Source: Pseudaminobacter sp040049255
Lineage (GTDB): Bacteria; Pseudomonadota; Alphaproteobacteria; Rhizobiales; Rhizobiaceae
DNA length: 64,000 bases
Direction: 5' to 3'
Assembly (NCBI RefSeq): GCF_040049255.1
Contig: NZ_JBDZDR010000006.1
Span: 1 to 64,000 of the forward strand
The translations under genes and the position numbers were made by a program. The notes beneath the pieces are model-generated. The model saw only the letters and a list, made by a program, of their open reading frames with translations. It did no database searches and was not told the DNA's origin. The stretch's first letter is position 1; every line of letters starts with the position of its first letter. Of this stretch, positions 57,810-64,000 are shown one piece after another.

Positions 57810-58394
57810 TCAGACGAGCCCGTCTTCGCCCTTCACCTGGGCCTTGGTCAGTCCGCCGACGCGCGGATGCGGGCGGCCCGAATCGGTGACCGCGATCGCC
57901 ACCACGATCTCGTCGTCGCGCGGCGCATCCGGAACGCGCACTTCCATGCCGTCGAAATGACTGCGCACCTTGGCCGCATCCTTGTGGCCGAGCGGGATGT
58001 CGATCGGCGCGCCGAGGCCGCCACGCTTCTTCGACGACGGAATCAGCGCCGCGCCCTTGCCCAGGATGTCGCGGAAGGGTGCGCCGAGCTTCGGGTGCAG
58101 GATGGCGGCGGCGTGCTCGAGCTCGCCATCAGCGCCGACCACCGCCGCCTTGCCAAAACTCTCGACGGCGGAACCGTCGATGCCCAGGGCAGCGACCGCG
58201 CGACGCGGCAAGATGTCGCCGAGTTCCTCGCCGATGTCGCTGAGCTTCGACAGGTCGTCCACGAACTGGTTCGCATAAGGGTTACGGATGACCGCAACTG
58301 CAACGGCGCGGCGCGTGGGCGGGTTGACCGGACGGCCGCCCTCGAACCGCGTTTCCTCGACGACCGTGAAAATCTTGCGGATCTCGACGCTCAT
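57810..58394 (-). CDS. DUF1185 (amino acid synthesis family) protein, second copy
   Basis: A 194-residue protein of DUF1185. Shared family blocks include RKIFTVVEETRFEGG, AVAVIRNPYANQFVDDL, GELEHAAAILHPKLGAPFRD, LIPSSKKRG and KVRSHFDGMEVRVPDAPR, ending VKGEDGLV. A Bordetella member was crystallised and linked only loosely to amino acid metabolism; catalysis is unproven. Its ATG overlaps the stop of the first copy by ATGA. The two are diverged tandem paralogs of the same length, so they may form a heteromer. Confidence 0.88.
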   Translation of the reverse strand: MSVEIRKIFTVVEETRFEGGRPVNPPTRRAVAVAVIRNPYANQFVDDLSKLSDIGEELGDILPRRAVAALGIDGSAVESFGKAAVVGADGELEHAAAILHPKLGAPFRDILGKGAALIPSSKKRGGLGAPIDIPLGHKDAAKVRSHFDGMEVRVPDAPRDDEIVVAIAVTDSGRPHPRVGGLTKAQVKGEDGLV

Positions 58395-58975
58395 CGCAGA
58401 CCGTCCTCTCCCTTGATGTCCTTGGCCGCCAGGCCACCGACACGTGCATGGATGCGGGGCCCCGTCGTCATCGCCAGCACCAGCACGATCTCGTTGGCGC
58501 GCGGCGCATCGTTGATGCCCACCTCGATCGCATCGAAATGGCTGCGAACATAGGCGGCGTTGACGTGGGCCACCGGAATGTCGATTCGAGCGCCCGGGCC
58601 GCCGACCTTCTTGGTGGAGGGGACGATGGCCTTGGTGTCGCCCAGCAGCTCGCGCATCGCATAGCCGCCCGGATTGTGCCACAGCGCGCCATGTTCCAGC
58701 TCGCCCGCACCGCCGACGATGGCGCCCTTGCCATAGGCCTCAATCTCGCCCGCTTCGCCGCCCATGGCTTCCAGCAGCTTCGTGGCCATGGCGAGGCCGA
58801 CCGGCTTCAGATCTTCCATGAAGCCGGCGATTTCCTCGACGTATCGGCCGGCAAACGGGTTTTCGACCACGGCCAGCACCGCGCCGCGCTTCAGGGGCTT
58901 GTCGGCGCGCGGGCCGCCCTCGTGGAATATCTCCTCGACCTGGACGACGAGCTTCTTGATTGGGATGTCTGACAT
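58391..58975 (-). CDS. DUF1185 (amino acid synthesis family) protein, first copy
   Basis: A 194-residue DUF1185 protein. It starts IKKLVVQVEEIFHEGGPRAD and carries AVLAVVENPFAGRYVEEI, GELEHGALWHNPGGYAMRE, IVPSTKKVGGPGARIDIP and YVRSHFDAIEVGINDAPR, ending IKGEDGLR. It is co-linear with the second copy. It begins the minus-strand two-gene unit that diverges from the BMP-type importer, with a putative MarR operator just upstream (59013-59024). Function unknown; the setting suggests a step in breakdown of the imported compound. Confidence 0.88.
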   Translation of the reverse strand: MSDIPIKKLVVQVEEIFHEGGPRADKPLKRGAVLAVVENPFAGRYVEEIAGFMEDLKPVGLAMATKLLEAMGGEAGEIEAYGKGAIVGGAGELEHGALWHNPGGYAMRELLGDTKAIVPSTKKVGGPGARIDIPVAHVNAAYVRSHFDAIEVGINDAPRANEIVLVLAMTTGPRIHARVGGLAAKDIKGEDGLR

Positions 58976-59012
58976 GGGTCCTCTCGAAAAACCGACCAGG
59001 CTTGAAACTGGC

Positions 59013-59151
59013 CTAACTTGTTAGAGTAGCAACAATTAGCGATTGGCGTGGATTGTCAAGCGCCAGACGCCGGCTGGCCTTATTTAACGGCGATGACTCC
59101 TGTGGGCTGCAATGCACCCCGATTGACAGATTGTTAGACCACCCATAAAGT
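59013..59151. promoter_or_regulatory. divergent promoter with CTAAC-TT-GTTAG palindrome and importer promoter
   Basis: The perfect palindrome CTAACTTGTTAG lies at 59013-59024. A second copy of its right half, TTGTTAGA, lies at 59131-59138. For the importer, TTGACA at 59123-59128 and TAAAGT at 59146-59151 have a 17-base spacer, and the second TTGTTAGA is inside that spacer. For the DUF1185 pair, TTGACA reads on the minus strand at 59059-59054, with the palindrome further downstream. MarR proteins often bind such sites. The gap 58976-59225 holds no gene. Confidence 0.6.
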
Positions 59152-59225
59152 CATATGAGCACCAACAAGTTGGGATAACCTATACCGCAACGCGTCGGGC
59201 TTGAAGCAGTGTTTCCAGGGAGATC

Positions 59226-60242
59226 ATGGGAAGCGGGATGAGAAATTTGTTCAAGAAGTTTGCGATCGCCGGCGTTGCTTTTGCCGCCTCGATCGGCGCA
59301 GCCGGCGCGCAGGACAAGGTGTCGGTGGCGGCCATTTCCGGCTATTTCGCACAGGGCTTCGGCGTCTCCATCGTCAACGGCCTCAACAAGGCCAAGGACG
59401 AGTTCGGCATCGATCTCAAGCTGGTGGACACCGGCAACCGCGCGCTCGACTATGAAGAGCAGTTCGCCAACCTCGCCAAGGGCGGCCAGTACGACCTCAT
59501 CTTCGTGATGGGCTGGGAGCTGGTGGACGCGCTGCAGAAGGCAAGTGCGGCCTATCCCGACCAGCGCTTCGTGTTCATCGACGGCGTGCTGGACAGCGAC
59601 AAGATCGTCTATGCCAGCTTCGCTGAGGAGCAGGGCTCCTTCGTGGCCGGCGCGTTGGCGGGCCTGATCGAGAACCAGGGCAGCTCCTTCGACAAGATCG
59701 GCGACGGCAAGGCCATCGGCTTCGTCGGCGGCCGCGACATTCCCGTCATCCGCAACTTCCTCGGCGGCTACGAGCAGGGCGCCAAGTATGCCGCGCCGGA
59801 CGTCAAGGTGAACGCCGTGTTCGCCGGCACCTTCGACGACCCGGCCAAGGGCAGCGAGCTGGCGCTGGCGCTCTACGGCCAGGGCACCGACATCGTCTAC
59901 AACGTGGCTGGCCCGACGGGCGAAGGCGTGATGCAGGCGAGTGCTGCGGCCGACAAGTACTCGATCGGCGTCGACGTCGACATGTGCGGCTCGGCTCCGG
60001 GCAACGTGCTGGCCAGCATGCTCAAGCGCGGCGACATCGCCGTCTACACGCTGATCAAGGACGAGGTCGAGGGCCGCAAGGTCACCCCCGGCACCCGCAC
60101 GTTCGACCTCGCATCCGGCGGCGTCGAAGTGAAGGTCTGCGACGACATCGCCGCCAACATCCCCTCCGAGATCACCAGCAAGCTGGAAGAGATCAAGCAG
60201 GAGATCGTCGACGGCAAGATCGAGATCGTCAAGGCCAAGTAA
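59226..60242 (+). CDS. BMP-family (nucleoside/purine-type) ABC substrate-binding protein
   Basis: A 338-residue periplasmic protein of the BMP/PnrA family. The signal peptide is NLFKKFAIAGVAFAASIGAAGA and no lipobox cysteine follows. IFVMGWELVDALQKASAAYPD, FVFIDGVLDSDKIVYASFAEEQGSFVAGALAG (in parts), GFVGGRDIPVIRNFLGGYEQG and GVDVDMCGSAPGNVL are family traits. Members bind nucleosides or related heterocycles. ATG 59226 is used; ATG 59238 with GGGAAGCGGG upstream is equally good. A hairpin and then the ATPase gene follow. Confidence 0.9.
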   Translation: MGSGMRNLFKKFAIAGVAFAASIGAAGAQDKVSVAAISGYFAQGFGVSIVNGLNKAKDEFGIDLKLVDTGNRALDYEEQFANLAKGGQYDLIFVMGWELVDALQKASAAYPDQRFVFIDGVLDSDKIVYASFAEEQGSFVAGALAGLIENQGSSFDKIGDGKAIGFVGGRDIPVIRNFLGGYEQGAKYAAPDVKVNAVFAGTFDDPAKGSELALALYGQGTDIVYNVAGPTGEGVMQASAAADKYSIGVDVDMCGSAPGNVLASMLKRGDIAVYTLIKDEVEGRKVTPGTRTFDLASGGVEVKVCDDIAANIPSEITSKLEEIKQEIVDGKIEIVKAK

Positions 60243-60269
60243 GGCCGGTTCGGCATCTCTCGAAAGGCT

Positions 60270-60291
60270 GGCGGCGCCATGCGGCGCCGCC
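60270..60291 (+). terminator. hairpin after the binding-protein gene
   Basis: GGCGGCGCC at 60270-60278 pairs perfectly with GGCGCCGCC at 60283-60291 around ATGC, between the binding-protein stop and the ATPase gene. No T run follows; it is probably an mRNA-stabilising or attenuating element. Confidence 0.65.
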
Positions 60292-60360
60292 GCCCGCAAT
60301 CCGGCACATCGGTCCGTGCGGACGCCGGGTTGATCGACCAACCCAACTGTGAGGTCTTTC

Positions 60361-61935
60361 GTGTCGAACGCATCCTCGACAACGACCGCAGCTCGCCCCG
60401 CCGAAAACGCTGTCGAGCTCATTGGCATCACCAAGCGCTTCGGCGCTTTCACCGCCAATGAGAACGTCAACCTCACCGTTCGCCGCGGCGAAATCCACGC
60501 GATCATCGGCGAAAACGGCGCCGGCAAAACCACCCTCATGAACATCCTGTTCGGGCTGCTGCAGCCCGACGAGGGAAAGATTCGCATCGACGGGCAGGAC
60601 GTCGTGTTTGCCGACCCGGCCGCGGCCATTTCCGCGGGCCTCGGCATGGTGCACCAGCATTTCAAGCTCGTGCCGTCGCTTTCGATCGCCGAGAACATCT
60701 TCCTCGGCATGGAGATCATCAACAACGGTCTCATCGACCACGCCGGGCAGATCGAGAAGACCCGCGAGCTCTCCGAGCGCGTCGGCCTGAAGGTCGACCC
60801 GACCGAGCGCGTCAGCCTCGTTTCCGTCGGCATCGAGCAGCGCATCGAGATCCTGAAGGTCCTGGTGCGCGGCGCGCGCACCATCATCCTCGACGAGCCG
60901 ACCGCCGTGCTGACGCCGCAGGAGAGCCGCGAGCTGTTCCAGACGCTGCGTCGCTTCGTGGCCGAGGGCATGACCGTCATCTTCATTTCCCACCACCTCG
61001 AGGAGGTGATGGAAGTATCCGACACGGTAACGGTGCTGCGCAACGGCAAGCATGTCGCCACCCGTCCGACTGCCGAGCTCACCAAGGCCGACCTCGTACG
61101 CATGATGGTGGGCCGCGACGTCAGCTTCGACCGGCGCCCGCGCGAGGCCACCCACGGCAAGGTCGTGCTCGACGTGCGCAATTTGTGGGCGCGCGACGAG
61201 CGCCGCCTGCCTGCCCTGCGCGACGTGAGCTTCACCGTGCGCGCCGGCGAGATCGTCGGCATCGCCGGCGTCGCCGGCAACGGCCAGACCGAGCTGGCGG
61301 AAGTGCTTGCCGGCCTGCGCCCTGCCAGCCATGGCGAGGCGTTTCTCAATGGCCGCGACCTGACCCGGCTTTCGCCGGCGGCGATCCGCAAGGCCGGCTT
61401 TGCGCATGTGCCGGGCGACCGCATGATCCGCGGCGTCGACGGCGGCGCCTCGATTTCGTCCAACCTTTTGATGGGCCGCCAGCACCGGGCTCCGTGGAGC
61501 CGGAACGGCGTGCTCGACTGGAAGGCCACCGACAGGGACGCCGAGGCGATGATCAAGCGCTTCGACATCCGCGCGCGCGGGCCGCACGATACCGTCAAGC
61601 GGCTTTCGGGCGGCAACATCCAGAAGGTGGTGCTGGCGCGCGAATTCACCAACGACGCCGATTTCCTCCTGATCGACCAGCCGACGCGCGGCGTCGACAT
61701 CGGCGCCCAGGAAGCCATCCACAGCGAGATCATGAGCCAGCGCGCGGCCGGGCGCGCGGTGCTCGTGATTTCCGTGCAGCTCGACGAGCTGCTGACGCTG
61801 GCTGACCGCATCCTGGTTCTCTTCAACGGCCGCCTCATGGGCGAGGTCGACGGCAACGAGGCCGACGACGAGACCATCGGCATGATGATGGCGGGGCTGC
61901 AGCCCGGCGAAAAGGAACGGGAACTCGTTTCATGA
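60361..61935 (+). CDS. nucleoside-type ABC ATPase with two nucleotide-binding domains
   Basis: A 524-residue fused ATPase like RbsA/YufO. The first domain has Walker A GENGAGKTTL, VHQHFKLVPSLSIAENIFL and Walker B TIILDEPTAVLTPQE. The second domain has the altered loop GVAGNGQTELAEVL, signature LSGGNIQKVVLAREF and LLIDQPTRGVDIGAQE, usual for this family. I chose GTG 60361, behind GAGGT; GTG 60349 is possible. It overlaps the first permease gene by ATGA. Confidence 0.92.
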   Translation: MSNASSTTTAARPAENAVELIGITKRFGAFTANENVNLTVRRGEIHAIIGENGAGKTTLMNILFGLLQPDEGKIRIDGQDVVFADPAAAISAGLGMVHQHFKLVPSLSIAENIFLGMEIINNGLIDHAGQIEKTRELSERVGLKVDPTERVSLVSVGIEQRIEILKVLVRGARTIILDEPTAVLTPQESRELFQTLRRFVAEGMTVIFISHHLEEVMEVSDTVTVLRNGKHVATRPTAELTKADLVRMMVGRDVSFDRRPREATHGKVVLDVRNLWARDERRLPALRDVSFTVRAGEIVGIAGVAGNGQTELAEVLAGLRPASHGEAFLNGRDLTRLSPAAIRKAGFAHVPGDRMIRGVDGGASISSNLLMGRQHRAPWSRNGVLDWKATDRDAEAMIKRFDIRARGPHDTVKRLSGGNIQKVVLAREFTNDADFLLIDQPTRGVDIGAQEAIHSEIMSQRAAGRAVLVISVQLDELLTLADRILVLFNGRLMGEVDGNEADDETIGMMMAGLQPGEKERELVS

Positions 61936-62972
61936 GCGACAGATTGCGCGCATTCTACGGCCAGGCGATAGCTGTGCTCTTGGCGCTTGCCATCGGCGCG
62001 GTCATCATCGTCCTCGTCGACGAAAGTCCGGTAAAGGTCTTCATGACCCTGCTGCGCGGGGCTTTCGGCGACCAGACCAGGATCGCCGGCACCTTGCTGC
62101 AGACGACACCTATCCTCATCTGCGGCGTGGCGGCCTGCGTCGGCCTGCGCGGCGGCATGTTCAATGTCGGCATCGAGGGCCAGCTTTTCCTTGGCGGCTT
62201 CGCCGCGGCGCTGGTCGGCTTCGCGCTGCCGCTGCCGCCCGGCCTGCACATGGTCGTCGCTCTTATCGTGGCGGTTCTTGCGGGCGCGGCCTGGGTTTCG
62301 ATCCCAGCCTATTTCCGCGCGCGCTACAACACCAACGAGGTCGTCTCCACCATCCTGTCCAACTATGTGGCGGTGCTGCTGACCTCCTACTTCACCATCT
62401 TTCTCTTCAAGCGTCCCGGCGGCTGGTCCGAAACCCCGCCCATCCTCCCAAGCGCGTATCTGCCGGAGATCTTCTCCTTCTCCCGGCTGAACTGGGGACT
62501 GGTCGTCGGGCTGGTGCTGGCGGTCGCGGTCGCCTGGCTGTTCCGCCACACGGCGCGCGGCTATTCGGCCTCCATGGTCGGCTCGGCACCGAAATTCGCC
62601 GAATATGGCGGCATCGACGTCAAGCGCCAGGGCTTCATCGTGCTCTTGGCCTCCGGCGCCATCGGCGGGCTGGCCGGCGGTGTCGAGACGCTGGGCGTGC
62701 ACCATCGCTTCATGGAAGGCTTTGCGCCCGGCTTCGGCTTCGACGGGCTGATCGCGGCCCTGCTCGCCAACGGCTCGCCCATCGGCACGATCTTCACGGC
62801 GCTGTTCTTCGGCGCGCTGCGCAGCGGCTCGCTGCTGCTGGAAGTGGACACCAACGCCTCGCGCGAAATCATCACGGTGATCCAGGCGCTGATCATCCTC
62901 AGCGTGTCGGCCCAGGTTCTGATGAAGCGGCGCGGTGACAGCACCGCAGGGGAACGTCGATGGAAATTCTAG
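61932..62972 (+). CDS. nucleoside-type ABC permease 1 (YufP-like)
   Basis: A 346-residue membrane protein with about nine hydrophobic segments, for example AIAVLLALAIGAVIIVLVDE. The GLRGGMFNVGIEGQLFLGG motif and YNTNEVVSTILSNYVAV are diagnostic of the BMP-linked permease family. It overlaps its neighbours at both ends (ATGA upstream, 13 bases downstream). Confidence 0.92.
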   Translation: MSDRLRAFYGQAIAVLLALAIGAVIIVLVDESPVKVFMTLLRGAFGDQTRIAGTLLQTTPILICGVAACVGLRGGMFNVGIEGQLFLGGFAAALVGFALPLPPGLHMVVALIVAVLAGAAWVSIPAYFRARYNTNEVVSTILSNYVAVLLTSYFTIFLFKRPGGWSETPPILPSAYLPEIFSFSRLNWGLVVGLVLAVAVAWLFRHTARGYSASMVGSAPKFAEYGGIDVKRQGFIVLLASGAIGGLAGGVETLGVHHRFMEGFAPGFGFDGLIAALLANGSPIGTIFTALFFGALRSGSLLLEVDTNASREIITVIQALIILSVSAQVLMKRRGDSTAGERRWKF

Positions 62973-63925
62973 GCAACCTCGTCAACGTCGCGCTCATTGT
63001 CGCGATGCTGCGGACCACGGCGCCGATCCTTCTGGTGGCGCTGGGCGGTTCCTTCACCACCAAGGCCGGCATCTTCAACATCGGCCTGGAAGGCCAGATG
63101 CTGGTCGGCGCCTTCTTCGCCGTGCTGGGCTCGATCTGGTCAGGCTCGGCGCTGGTGGGCGTGGCCTGCGGCGTGGCCGCGGCACTGGTGTTCGCGCTGG
63201 CCTTCGCCGTCCTCGTCGTCAGCTTCCGGGCCAATGAAGTGGTGGTCGGCCTTGCACTCAACATTCTTGCCGGCGGCATGACGGTCTCGCTGATGAAGGC
63301 TATCTTCGGCACGCGCGGCTCCATCGTCGGACAGGGCATCGTCGGCCTACCCAAGGTGCAGATCCCCGGCGCGAAGGCACTGCTCGGCTCGTGGGCGCCG
63401 CTGATCTCGGGCTACACGCCCATGGTCTATGTGGCCTTCATCGCCGTGCCGCTGCTGATCCTGTTCTACAAGCGCAGCCGGCTTGGCCTCTATATCCGCG
63501 TCGTCGGCGAGAAGCCGGAAGCGGCGGAGGCGCTGGGCATCTCGATTACGCGCATCCGCTACACGGCCTCGCTGCTGTGCGGCCTGCTGGCCGGCCTTGC
63601 GGGCGCACACCTGTCGCTCGGCTACATCACCATGTTCACCGAGAACATGTCGTCCGGGCGCGGCTTCATGGCGGTTGCCATCCTGATCTTCTCCAACGGC
63701 GATCCCTGGAAGGTGCTGGTGGGCTGTCTGCTGTTCGGCTTCGCCGACGCCTTCTCGCTGCGTCTGCAAACCTTCGGCTTCCCGTCCTACCTGATCCTTG
63801 CGGTGCCATACCTGGTTGCGCTGGCGGCGCTGTTTGCCCTCTCCTACCGCAGCCGGCCCAAGATCATCCGCGAGACCGCGGAAACCATGCGCAGGCTGCT
63901 GAGTGCCGACAAGAACCCGGCATAG
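62960..63925 (+). CDS. nucleoside-type ABC permease 2 (YufQ-like)
   Basis: A 321-residue membrane protein with about eight hydrophobic segments. FTTKAGIFNIGLEGQMLVGA and RANEVVVGLALNILAGGMTV are the signature stretches, and the coupling loop reads RVVGEKPEAAEALGISITR. It completes the importer. The next gene starts 42 bases after its stop. Confidence 0.92.
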   Translation: MEILGNLVNVALIVAMLRTTAPILLVALGGSFTTKAGIFNIGLEGQMLVGAFFAVLGSIWSGSALVGVACGVAAALVFALAFAVLVVSFRANEVVVGLALNILAGGMTVSLMKAIFGTRGSIVGQGIVGLPKVQIPGAKALLGSWAPLISGYTPMVYVAFIAVPLLILFYKRSRLGLYIRVVGEKPEAAEALGISITRIRYTASLLCGLLAGLAGAHLSLGYITMFTENMSSGRGFMAVAILIFSNGDPWKVLVGCLLFGFADAFSLRLQTFGFPSYLILAVPYLVALAALFALSYRSRPKIIRETAETMRRLLSADKNPA

Positions 63926-63967
63926 AAGCCGGACAGGACCATTTCACGCTGAAAGGCTTTTTGACGA

Positions 63968-64000
63968 ATGGAACGCATTATTCTCGACGTGGATTCGGCG
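63968..64000 (+). CDS. start of a gene cut by the window edge, possible nucleoside hydrolase
   Basis: Only eleven codons are visible, reading MERIILDVDSA. The ILDVDSA pattern resembles the N-terminal ILDTDxGxDD calcium-binding loop of inosine-uridine-type nucleoside hydrolases, and such a gene would fit behind a nucleoside-type importer. The evidence is short, so this is a tentative call. Confidence 0.4.
   Translation, partial: MERIILDVDSA

Noticed and set aside
59151..62705. Open frame of more than 1100 codons on the minus strand opposite the nucleoside-type importer genes
   Set aside because: It lies antisense to four well-supported genes, has low-complexity composition typical of GC-rich antisense frames and no recognisable domain.

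Overview
The window looks like chromosomal DNA of a high-GC alphaproteobacterium, most likely of the order Rhizobiales (Phyllobacteriaceae or Mesorhizobium-like). Reasons: very high GC, the wealth of ABC-type solute uptake systems, LysR/GntR/TetR regulators next to catabolic operons, cbb3 oxidase genes in ccoNOQP order, and two copies of a G/C-rich palindromic intergenic repeat of a style common in that group. No rRNA, tRNA, CRISPR array or intact insertion sequence was seen. This taxonomic call is inference, not a database result.

Layout. (1) 0.2-5.6 kb: LysR regulator, class III aminotransferase, BKACE (DUF849) enzyme, GNAT acetyltransferase and an acetylpolyamine-amidohydrolase-like deacetylase, a plausible polyamine or amino-acid breakdown set. 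(2) 5.6-13.5 kb: group III truncated hemoglobin, an NsrR-like Rrf2 regulator, ccoNOQP, a tiny membrane protein, a DUF2189 membrane protein and the CcoI copper ATPase: a high-affinity respiration module with a nitric-oxide flavour. (3) 13.5-20.4 kb: a DgcA-like flavin N-demethylase diverging from a TetR regulator, a pyrroline-5-carboxylate-reductase-like enzyme and a glycine-betaine/proline-type ABC importer, which suggests use of N-methylated proline or betaine compounds. A PEBP-like secreted protein and a 1-Cys peroxiredoxin follow.

(4) 21.9-38.5 kb is the most striking part: a branched-chain-type ABC importer, a LigM-family tetrahydrofolate-dependent aryl O-demethylase, an FCD-type GntR regulator, an alpha/beta hydrolase, LigA and LigB, GalD, GalC and GalB (tautomerase, aldolase, hydratase), a VOC extradiol dioxygenase and a MetF-like reductase. 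Together they could import a methoxylated aromatic acid (3-O-methylgallate or vanillate type), demethylate it onto tetrahydrofolate, cleave the ring and give pyruvate plus oxaloacetate. The palindrome ATGTATACAT or a one-mismatch variant lies before each transcription unit, so this looks like one GntR regulon. An unrelated nucleotidyltransferase-fold gene with its own repeat-rich promoter sits inside it.

(5) 38.6-53.2 kb: an AruI-like thiamine-diphosphate decarboxylase, a CobW GTPase and two amidohydrolases on the minus strand; a LysR regulator with a polyamine-type ABC importer; a second class III aminotransferase, a GntR regulator and a flavin oxidase. (6) 53.3-64 kb: two SDR-type dehydrogenases, an isochorismatase-like hydrolase, a MarR regulator, an enamidase-like amidohydrolase, two tandem DUF1185 proteins and a BMP/nucleoside-type ABC importer, with the first codons of a possible nucleoside hydrolase at the right edge. 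This last set resembles an uncharacterised pathway for a nucleoside-like or N-heterocyclic compound.
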